A stretch of DNA of 5,595 nucleotides from assembly GCA_945906015.1 (NCBI GenBank), contig CAMDQV010000151.1, forward strand, positions 1 to 5,595, written 5' to 3'. The DNA comes from Pedobacter schmidteae. Its GTDB lineage: Bacteria > Bacteroidota > Bacteroidia > Sphingobacteriales > Sphingobacteriaceae. The notes below the pieces were generated by a model. It did not search any database, was not told where the DNA came from, and worked only from the letters and a program-made list of their open reading frames with translations. The position numbers were made by a program, and so were the translations under genes. This document shows, piece by piece, positions 1 to 5,595 of the stretch. Numbering within the stretch: the stretch's first letter is position 1; each line of letters begins with the position of its first letter.

Positions 1-1077
1 TAAAATTCCATCAAATAAGCCTTCAAAAATTCATCCAGATCGCCATCAAGAACTGCCTGAGCATTAGATGTTTCATAATTTGTGCGCAGATCTTTCACCA
101 GCTTGTAGGGATGCAGCACATAATTTCGAATCTGTGAACCCCATTCTATCTTCTTCTTATTTCCCTCAATTGTTGCTGAAGCTTCCTGTCGCTTTCGCAT
201 TTCTGCCTCATAAAGCTGCGATTTTAATAGTCGGATAGCATTCTCTTTATTCTGAAGCTGAGAACGTGATTCCTGATTTTTAATGATAATCCCCGATGGT
301 TTATGATATAAACGAACGGCAGTTTCCACCTTATTTACATTCTGACCACCAGCACCGCCAGAGCGGAAGGTTTCAAATTCAATATCTGCCGGATTAACAT
401 AGATCTCAATGGTATCATCTACCAATGGGTACACATAAACTGAAGCAAATGAGGTATGACGCTTTGCATTTGAATCGAAAGGCGAAATTCTAACCAGCCT
501 GTGAACACCATTCTCGCCCTTTAAATACCCATAGGCAAAATTGCCTTCAAATTGTATGGTTACAGTCTTGATTCCAGCCACATCACCTTCTTGATAATCC
601 TGTTCACTAACCTTGAAGCCATGTTTTTCGCCCCACATAACATACATTCTGAGTAGCATAGCTGCCCAGTCGCAACTTTCGGTACCACCAGCCCCGGCAG
701 TGATCTGCATCACCGCATTGAGCTGATCTTCTTCAGAACTGAGCATATTTTTGAACTCTAGCTCTTCTACCTTTTTAACTGTAATATCAAATTGCTCCTT
801 TAATTCGACTTCGGTGGCATCTCCCGATTGGAAAAAATCGAGCATGACGGTAACATCTTCTACGGAGGCTTCCGCAAGTTGGAACTCATCAGTCCATTTT
901 TTTTTACTGTTTATCGAGTGTAATGCTTTTTCGGCTTCCTTAGGGTCATCCCAAAAATCGGGCCTCAGGGTAATATCCTGTTCATTTTTGAGATCATCTA
1001 ACTTCTTGTCGATGTCAAAGATGCCTCCTCAGAGACGTTATTCTGTCTCTTAAATCCTGAATATTTTCTTTGGTCAT
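1..1077 (-). CDS. prfB: Peptide chain release factor 2 (RF2), joined by a +1 programmed frameshift; 3' end at window edge
   Basis: RF2 reads UGA and UAA in the ribosomal A site and triggers release of the finished protein. The gene is read in two frames: ATG at 1077 gives 20 codons (MTKENIQDLRDRITS...RRHL) to an in-frame TGA at 1017-1015, then the +1 frame begins with GAC at 1016 and stays open to the left edge. The joined product has 358 visible residues, against about 365 in E. coli RF2. The last two bases (TA) probably begin the stop codon. Key motifs are the SPF tripeptide at residues 198-200, which marks RF2 rather than RF1 (PxT), and GGQ at residues 243-245 within SGGAGGQNVNK, the peptidyl-tRNA hydrolysis loop. 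The N-terminal part has the usual helical PCRF domain, including DFWDDPKEAEKA. The residue matching E. coli RF2 position 246 is Ser, not Thr. No ATG, GTG or TTG lies in frame between the upstream stop and 1077, so this start is firm. It lies 77 bases downstream of the M16 partner gene. Confidence 0.97.
1014..1029 (-). promoter_or_regulatory. prfB +1 programmed ribosomal frameshift site
   Basis: The coding strand reads AGG AGG CAT CTT TGA C. This contains every element of the classical RF2 recoding site: an SD-like hexamer AGGAGG (1029-1024), a 3-base spacer (CAT), the slippery Leu codon CTT (1020-1018), the in-frame stop TGA (1017-1015) and a following C (1014), which makes UGA a slow terminator. 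In E. coli the site is AGG GGG TAT CTT TGA C with the same spacing. When RF2 is scarce, the ribosome pauses at UGA, the P-site tRNA slips from CUU to UUU, and translation continues with GAC. When RF2 is plentiful, a 20-residue peptide is released. The conserved protein resumes exactly after the shift (L-DIDKKLDDL, compare E. coli L-DYDAKKERL), so this is recoding and not a sequencing error. Its efficiency in this host cannot be judged from the sequence. Confidence 0.96.
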
Positions 1078-1081
1078 AGTG

Positions 1082-1108
1082 CAAAAATAGAAAAAAATTA
1101 TTCATCAA
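1082..1108 (-). promoter_or_regulatory. Candidate Bacteroidota-type promoter for prfB
   Basis: On the minus strand a perfect match to the -7 consensus TAnnTTTG (TATTTTTG, 1089-1082) is preceded by TTG (1108-1106) with a 16-base spacer. The Flavobacterium consensus, as I recall it, is TTG-N17-23-TAnnTTTG, so the spacer is one base short. The -7 box ends only four bases before the prfB ATG, so transcription would start at or next to the start codon. The region is very A+T-rich, so a chance match is possible. It would give prfB its own transcription in addition to read-through from the peptidase genes. Confidence 0.4.
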
Positions 1109-1154
1109 TTGAGTAAAAGCTGTAAGGATATTAAATCTTGTCAGCCTATAAATC

Positions 1155-2558
1155 TTAGAATCCGTCGGCCTTAATATCCTTTTCTGTAACAGGACCATAC
1201 TTTGCTGCAATACTCCTAATATCTTCTGATTTACCGATCAATAAAAATTGAAGCTTATCTTTTGGAAAATATTTATTGATGATCTCTTTTGACCTAGCCA
1301 ATGTAAGCCCATCAACATTACTCTGAAAATTATTAATGAACGACTCATTAAAGCCATACCAAAACATCTGTGTTAATAAACCAGCTAATTGCCCGGCAGT
1401 TTCATAACGCGGTGGGAACTGCCCTTTAACATAATTCTTTGCCGAAGCCAGTGTCTTTTCGTCAAAACCTGTTGCATGCAAACTATCCAGTACATGCAAG
1501 GTTTTTTCAACTGTTGGAAGCGTAGTTTTTACGGCTGTAAAGGTTGATATGAAGAAGGTGCCAGAGTTTTTTAATGGTGAAAAACTACTTCTGGCTCCAT
1601 AGGTAAGTCCGGAATTAACCCGAAGCTCATCATTTAACCAGGAAGTAAAGCGACCGCCAAAAACGGTATTAACCACTTCAATGGCCACAAAATCAGGATT
1701 ATCACGACGAATTCCCATTCCTCCAATTAAGAAAGTAGTTTCGCGGGCGTCTTCTTTATTCACCAGAAGTACGCGGGCAGTTTGGGGCATACTAACAGCC
1801 TGCGCGGCAAGATTGCTCTGCAGAATACCTGTCCTTTTCCATGCACCAAACAGGCTACTGATACGTGCTTTCATCACTTTTGCATTGAAATCACCAACAA
1901 TAGCAATAGCAGAACCTTGCGGACCGTAATTGTTTTTGTAAAAGGTCTTTAAATCATCTACACTGAATTTGCCAACAGTGGCTGGACTTCCATTTACAGG
2001 ATTTGCATATACATGAGAACCATAGATGAATTTATCCCAGTAGGCATTGATCACATTTCGGGGGCTTAACTTAGCCTGCTCAAGATTTGAAAGAACTCGC
2101 TTTCTCTCCTTTTCAAATTCGTCTTTATCAAATACAGGATCTACCATCACTTCTTTAAGAATTGGAAGAACCTTTTCAGCATCTTTTGCTGCAAATTTTG
2201 AGGTAATTGTAGCCGATTCCTTACTTGCAGAGGTATTCAAATCTGCTCCTATAAAGTCAAGATCCTCCTCAATTTTGATTTTTGAATACGATTTGGTACC
2301 ATATTGTAAACCTGCGGCGGTTAAACTCGCCAGACCGGATTTCTCAGCATCATAAATAGCTCCAGCAGGAACAATGGCAGAAACACTGATCAAAGGAACT
2401 TCATGCTGCTCCATCAGGTAAACGGTTAATCCATTGGGTAAAGTAAACTTTTCATAAACGGGAACTTTAAATGCCAAGGGTGATTTTTGGGCAATTGCCT
2501 GATTACAAAGTACAAATGCTATCAGAACAGCCGAGATATTTCTTACTAATTTCTTCAT
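1155..2558 (-). CDS. Exported M16 (insulinase/MPP-like) family protein, non-catalytic partner subunit
   Basis: The 467-residue protein has an M16 fold in two halves: an N-terminal peptidase-like domain (about residues 38-180, beginning KFTLPNGLTVYLME) and a C-terminal domain (about 190-375). The family normally has an HxxEH zinc site in the segment after the conserved Gly-Leu. Here that stretch reads GLASLTAAGLQYGT (residues 75-88), with Ser78, Ala81 and Ala82 where the ligands and catalytic Glu belong, so it should not cleave peptides itself. The C-terminal domain keeps the substrate-binding R/Y pair in LRVNSGLTYGA (Arg313, Tyr320). The N-terminus (MKKLVRN, a hydrophobic core, then AIA before Gln24) is a Sec signal peptide with likely cleavage after residue 23, placing the protein in the periplasm. 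It follows the catalytic M16 gene by 4 bases and is surely co-transcribed. The start is preceded by A-rich GAATAAGAAA and no SD. By analogy with heterodimeric M16B enzymes and mitochondrial processing peptidase, I infer it is the substrate-holding subunit. Confidence 0.92.
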   Translation of the reverse strand: MKKLVRNISAVLIAFVLCNQAIAQKSPLAFKVPVYEKFTLPNGLTVYLMEQHEVPLISVSAIVPAGAIYDAEKSGLASLTAAGLQYGTKSYSKIKIEEDLDFIGADLNTSASKESATITSKFAAKDAEKVLPILKEVMVDPVFDKDEFEKERKRVLSNLEQAKLSPRNVINAYWDKFIYGSHVYANPVNGSPATVGKFSVDDLKTFYKNNYGPQGSAIAIVGDFNAKVMKARISSLFGAWKRTGILQSNLAAQAVSMPQTARVLLVNKEDARETTFLIGGMGIRRDNPDFVAIEVVNTVFGGRFTSWLNDELRVNSGLTYGARSSFSPLKNSGTFFISTFTAVKTTLPTVEKTLHVLDSLHATGFDEKTLASAKNYVKGQFPPRYETAGQLAGLLTQMFWYGFNESFINNFQSNVDGLTLARSKEIINKYFPKDKLQFLLIGKSEDIRSIAAKYGPVTEKDIKADGF

Positions 2559-2562
2559 TTTC

Positions 2563-3876
2563 TTATTCTTCTACGTTAGATTTCAAGATACCAACAGTAC
2601 GATTTGACTTATTGAAATATTGGATTGCCACACGCTTCACATCCTCAATACTTACCTTTGAATATTCAGCAGGCGCATCGAACATTTTTCGGTAATCACC
2701 AAAAAACAGCTCATACGTCCCGATATTATTCGACTTTCCATTGATCGTCTCAATCTGAGCATAAAACTCGATCAGCTTCTGATTCTTGATTTTTTGAAGT
2801 TCATTTTCAGTGATTCCATCTTTTTTTATTTTATCAATCTCTGAGTAGATAGCTGATTCAATCTCTGACTCCTTTATTCCTTTTGCTGCAATAGCATATA
2901 AAGTAAACAGGTTGGGATCGAAGCTTTCGCTCAAATCAGATCCAACCATGTTTGCCAGCTGCTTTTTATCAACCAGTTCTGAATATAGTCTGGATGAATT
3001 TCCACTGGTAAGTACAGCATTCAAAATACTTAAAGAATAATAATCCTTATTGGTAGCTTCTGGCGTATGGTAGCCAATCATTAAATAAGGGCTTGGAACT
3101 TCCTTCTGAATGGTTACTCTGCGCTCTCCAGTTTGTGGAGGCTCAACCAGATGCACGGGCTTTGGAGGTACATTTGCGGGTATTGTAGCCATGTATTTCT
3201 CTGCCATTCTCTTAACTTCATCAACCTTTACATTTCCAGAAATTACTACCACACAGTTATTTGGGGCATAATAAGTTCTAAAATATTGTTCAAGGTCTTC
3301 TTTTGTCCAGTTTTTTATATCCGTTTCATAACCAATTACCGTCCAGTGATATGGATGCTCTTGAAATGCACTTGCATTCAATGCATCACTTAACATTCTC
3401 CATGGAGAATTTTCAAGACCTGTGCTGCGTTCAGATAGTACTACACCACGCTCACTTTCTACCATTTTAGAATCAATGTTCAAGCTGGCAATACGATCTG
3501 ACTCGAGTTCAAAGATAGTCTCCATCGCATTTACTGGAAACCAATCCGTATAAACCGTTACATTCTGGGTGGTGTATGCATTATTAGCACCACCATTAAA
3601 TTCCATAGTTTGATCAAACATTTTAGGTCCATATTTTTTTGACCCGTTAAACATCATGTGCTCAAAAAAGTGAGATAAGCCCGTGATACCGGGATGTTCA
3701 TTTCGGGAACCAACCTTATAGAACAAGTACATATTGGCATTGGGGATTGAATTGTCTTCGGCTACCAGGAATTTCATTCCATTATTTAAGGTAAATGTCT
3801 TAATATCATCAGCCTTGGTTTGGGCCAACAGGGGAATGCAACAGCCCATGAGCAGAATGCTTAGTAATTTCTTCAT
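2563..3876 (-). CDS. Exported M16 zinc metallopeptidase, catalytic subunit
   Basis: This 437-residue M16 peptidase carries the complete inverted zinc motif HFFEH (His69, catalytic Glu72, His73) in GLSHFFEHMMFNGSKK. The third ligand is Glu149 in SERGVVLSER, 75 residues beyond His73, which fits HxxEH-x(74-76)-E. The N-terminal peptidase domain spans about residues 26-175 and the C-terminal M16 domain about 180-365. In the C-terminal domain the family's LR...GLxY segment has become LVDKKQLAN (residues 301-309), so the R/Y pair is missing (Val302, Asn309). This complements the downstream partner, which keeps R/Y but lacks zinc ligands, and points to an obligate heterodimer of subfamily M16B. The N-terminus MKKLLSILLMGCCIPLLAQT is an export signal: either type I cleavage after LLA (residue 19) or a lipoprotein at Cys12 (LMGC). 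The substrate is unknown, and degradation of exported peptides or processing of envelope proteins are both possible. It is the first gene of the minus-strand unit. No SD precedes the ATG. Confidence 0.94.
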   Translation of the reverse strand: MKKLLSILLMGCCIPLLAQTKADDIKTFTLNNGMKFLVAEDNSIPNANMYLFYKVGSRNEHPGITGLSHFFEHMMFNGSKKYGPKMFDQTMEFNGGANNAYTTQNVTVYTDWFPVNAMETIFELESDRIASLNIDSKMVESERGVVLSERSTGLENSPWRMLSDALNASAFQEHPYHWTVIGYETDIKNWTKEDLEQYFRTYYAPNNCVVVISGNVKVDEVKRMAEKYMATIPANVPPKPVHLVEPPQTGERRVTIQKEVPSPYLMIGYHTPEATNKDYYSLSILNAVLTSGNSSRLYSELVDKKQLANMVGSDLSESFDPNLFTLYAIAAKGIKESEIESAIYSEIDKIKKDGITENELQKIKNQKLIEFYAQIETINGKSNNIGTYELFFGDYRKMFDAPAEYSKVSIEDVKRVAIQYFNKSNRTVGILKSNVEE

Positions 3877-3907
3877 TAGTGTGTATTTGGTTAATTGGAA
3901 TTTTATT

Positions 3908-3939
3908 CAAATTAATAGATATTAAGTCTAATTTTACAA
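3908..3939 (-). promoter_or_regulatory. Candidate Bacteroidota-type promoter for the M16 peptidase pair
   Basis: On the minus strand TTG (3939-3937) is followed after 21 bases by TTAATTTG (3915-3908), which matches TAnnTTTG at five of its six defined bases (the second base is T, not A). Spacing falls within the 17-23 base range described for Flavobacterium. The distance from the -7 box to the ATG at 3876 leaves a leader of roughly 25-30 bases. Position, orientation and spacing support it, but the surrounding A+T richness makes accidental matches common. Confidence 0.4.
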
Positions 3940-3947
3940 TAAAATTA
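3929..3947. repeat. 8-bp inverted repeat with 3-base spacer in the divergent promoter region
   Basis: TAATTTTA (3929-3936), CAA, TAAAATTA (3940-3947) is a perfect inverted repeat between the divergent M16 and pgi genes. Its centre coincides with the candidate -33 TTG of the peptidase promoter. It is directly followed by an overlapping 12-base perfect palindrome, AAAATTAATTTT (3941-3952). It could be an operator, or a weak hairpin if it is transcribed towards pgi. All stem bases are A or T, so it may be compositional. The rest of the intergenic region 3877-3975 shows no gene and no terminator. Confidence 0.3.
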
Positions 3948-3975
3948 ATTTTTCTTTAACCTATTATCGAAATTT

Positions 3976-5595
3976 ATGCTTCCCCGCCATAATTTGACTT
4001 CAACAGATACATTCAAAGCCCTTTCTGAACATTACAACAGGATCAAAAAGGAAAAAATAATGGATCTATTCAAGGATAACTCACGATTTAAACAATTTTC
4101 AATCACATCCGGAGATATTCTGCTTGATTACTCCAAGAACAGAATCAATTCAGAGACCCATGAGCTCTTATTGAATCTAGCCAAAGAATGTAACTTGAAA
4201 GAAGCCATTGAAGCTATGTTCAAAGGTGAAAAAATCAATGAAACTGAAGGCAGGGCGGTTTTACATACCGCATTACGTAAGCCCAATAATTCAGGTTTCA
4301 ATCTGGAGGGTAAAGATATATTAGCTGATATTCATCGAGTTTTAAATAAAATGGAACAGTTTTCTGATCGGGTGATCAGCGGGCAATGGAAAGGTTATAC
4401 GGGCAAAGCAATTACCCATATTGTAAATATTGGCATTGGTGGTTCAGATCTGGGACCCGTTATGGTAACAGAAGCACTAAAAGCCTACAGGAATCATATA
4501 AAATTACACTTCGTTTCAAATGTGGATGGCTCTCATATCGCAGAAACGCTTAAAGAACTTGATCCGGAAACTACCCTATTCATGATTGCCTCCAAGACAT
4601 TTACTACCCAGGAGACTATGGCAAATGCCTATTCTGCTCGCAACTGGTTTCTGAAAGGTGGCGCCACGCAAAAAGATGTGGCCAAACATTTTGTGGCCAT
4701 CTCTACCAATGAGCCAGAAGTTTCAAAATTCGGGATTGATACGGCTAATATGTTTGAATTCTGGGATTGGGTTGGTGGTAGATATTCGCTGTGGAGTGCC
4801 ATCGGACTTAGCATAGCCTGCGGTATCGGATTTTCTAATTTCAAGGCTTTATTGGCTGGAGCACATGATGCCGATGAGCATTTCAGAAATACAGACTTTA
4901 ATAAAAATATTCCGGTAACTCTAGCATTACTAGGTGTCTGGTACACCAATTTTTTTGGTGCCGAAAGTCAGGCAATTTTGCCATACGATCAGTATATGCA
5001 TCGCTTTGCTGCTTATTTCCAGCAGGGAGATATGGAAAGTAATGGAAAATCAACCGACCGCAATGGTATGGCTGTTGGCTATCAAACTGGTGCGGTAATC
5101 TGGGGTGAGCCCGGCACTAACGGACAGCATGCTTTTTTTCAACTTATACATCAAGGTACCAAACTCATTCCTTGTGATTTTATAGCACCCGCTCAGAGCC
5201 ATAATCCAATTGGAAATCATCATCAGTTACTATTATCTAATTTCTTTGCTCAGACCGAAGCTTTGATGAATGGCAAGAGCAGAAATGAGGTGGAGGCTGA
5301 ACTGAAAGCCGCCGGAAAAACTGAGGATGAAGTAAAGAAACTGGCACCATTCAAGGTTTTTGAAGGTAACAGGCCTACCAACTCGATACTGATTAAAAAA
5401 ATCACACCCCATACTTTAGGTTCGCTTATCGCGATTTACGAACATAAAATATTTGTTCAGGGCATAATTTGGAACATTTTCAGTTTCGACCAATGGGGAG
5501 TTGAGCTGGGCAAGCAACTGGCTGGGCGTATTTTACCGGAGCTGGAAGATGAAAAACCGGTTAGCGGGCATGATGCTTCGACTAATGGCTTGATT
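3976..5595 (+). CDS. pgi: Glucose-6-phosphate isomerase (3' end cut by window edge)
   Basis: Pgi interconverts glucose 6-phosphate and fructose 6-phosphate in the cytoplasm, linking glycolysis, gluconeogenesis and the pentose phosphate pathway. All 540 visible codons are open, and the protein closely follows E. coli Pgi (549 residues) from end to end. Motifs in order: YSKNRI near the N-terminus; GIGGSDLGP (from Gly153) in the first SIS domain; the phosphate-binding loop SKTFTTQET (206-214); signature DWVGGRYSLWS (from Asp264, with Arg269); the catalytic base Glu354 in GDMESNGK; His385 in GTNGQH, for ring opening; and Lys513 in the C-terminal signature FDQWGVELGK. These match E. coli Glu355, His386 and Lys514. 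The frame reaches STNGLI at the edge, so about nine residues and the stop lie outside. ATG 3976 is chosen because an in-frame TAA at 3946-3948 precedes it with no other usual start between, and it matches the family's N-terminus. No SD is present. It is divergent from the peptidase pair, and I do not recognise a convincing promoter for it. Confidence 0.98.
   Translation, partial: MLPRHNLTSTDTFKALSEHYNRIKKEKIMDLFKDNSRFKQFSITSGDILLDYSKNRINSETHELLLNLAKECNLKEAIEAMFKGEKINETEGRAVLHTALRKPNNSGFNLEGKDILADIHRVLNKMEQFSDRVISGQWKGYTGKAITHIVNIGIGGSDLGPVMVTEALKAYRNHIKLHFVSNVDGSHIAETLKELDPETTLFMIASKTFTTQETMANAYSARNWFLKGGATQKDVAKHFVAISTNEPEVSKFGIDTANMFEFWDWVGGRYSLWSAIGLSIACGIGFSNFKALLAGAHDADEHFRNTDFNKNIPVTLALLGVWYTNFFGAESQAILPYDQYMHRFAAYFQQGDMESNGKSTDRNGMAVGYQTGAVIWGEPGTNGQHAFFQLIHQGTKLIPCDFIAPAQSHNPIGNHHQLLLSNFFAQTEALMNGKSRNEVEAELKAAGKTEDEVKKLAPFKVFEGNRPTNSILIKKITPHTLGSLIAIYEHKIFVQGIIWNIFSFDQWGVELGKQLAGRILPELEDEKPVSGHDASTNGLI

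Noticed and set aside
1015..1017. In-frame TGA at codon 21 of prfB as a sign of a pseudogene or a sequencing frameshift
   Set aside because: The surrounding bases are the full classical RF2 recoding signal, and the downstream frame is open and conserved through SPF and GGQ to the expected C-terminus.
751..1053. 100-codon plus-strand open frame antisense to prfB
   Set aside because: It is Ser-rich low-complexity sequence of the kind expected opposite a real gene, with no recognisable domain.
1119..1145. Possible terminator hairpin between the M16 partner gene and prfB (GCTG...CAGC)
   Set aside because: There are only four outer pairs plus an AAG/CTT inner stem with mismatches, and the T-run at 1097-1091 lies more than 20 bases beyond the stem. 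This is too weak to call a terminator.
998..1210. 70-codon minus-strand open frame spanning the M16-prfB junction
   Set aside because: It overlaps the end of the M16 gene and the start of prfB in another frame, resembles no protein I know, and is explained as a shadow of the two real genes.
1155..2558. M16 gene lacking HxxEH read as a decaying pseudogene
   Set aside because: The frame is intact, the signal peptide and R/Y motif are preserved, and a catalytic partner sits 4 bases upstream. This is the expected non-catalytic subunit.
3946..3969. pgi promoter candidates TAATTTTT (3946-3953) and TATTATCG (3962-3969)
   Set aside because: Both deviate from TAnnTTTG and neither has a properly spaced TTG upstream.
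4629..4949. 106-codon minus-strand open frame inside pgi
   Set aside because: It lies fully antisense to strongly conserved pgi coding sequence and shows no family features of its own.
1..5595. Mobile element, CRISPR array, tRNA/rRNA, defence island or novel gene cluster
   Set aside because: Nearly all bases belong to four recognisable, conserved genes. I see no long repeats, transposase motifs, spacer-repeat pattern or unassigned stretch longer than about 100 bases.

Overview
The window carries four protein genes and no mobile or RNA elements that I can see. It looks like the chromosome of a member of the Bacteroidota, perhaps Cytophagales or Sphingobacteriales-like, though I cannot fix the genus. 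The reasons are moderate-to-low G+C, A-rich gene starts without Shine-Dalgarno motifs, candidate promoters of the TTG / TAnnTTTG type, and a secreted M16 peptidase pair of a kind common in that phylum.

Layout. On the minus strand, read from about 3876 down to 1, are three genes: a catalytic M16 zinc peptidase (2563-3876), its non-catalytic M16 partner (1155-2558) only 4 bases further on, and prfB for peptide chain release factor 2 (1-1077) after a 77-base gap. On the plus strand, diverging from the peptidase pair across a 99-base A+T-rich intergenic region, is pgi for glucose-6-phosphate isomerase (3976-5595). It runs off the right edge about ten codons before its expected end. prfB reaches the left edge with only the first two bases of what is probably its stop codon.

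How the parts work together. The two M16 proteins probably form an exported heterodimer. One carries the HxxEH...E zinc site and has lost the C-terminal-domain R/Y pair; the other has lost all zinc ligands and kept R/Y. prfB is not one continuous reading frame: codon 21 is an in-frame TGA, preceded by AGGAGG and CTT, the classical +1 programmed frameshift that lets RF2 regulate its own synthesis. Because a simple ORF search breaks at this point, the gene is easily missed or miscalled as a pseudogene. pgi is an ordinary central-metabolism gene.

The most informative point is the intact SD-dependent prfB frameshift in a genome whose gene starts do not use SD motifs. I found no evidence of a defence system, mobile element, CRISPR array or novel gene cluster. 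The region is mainly housekeeping DNA.
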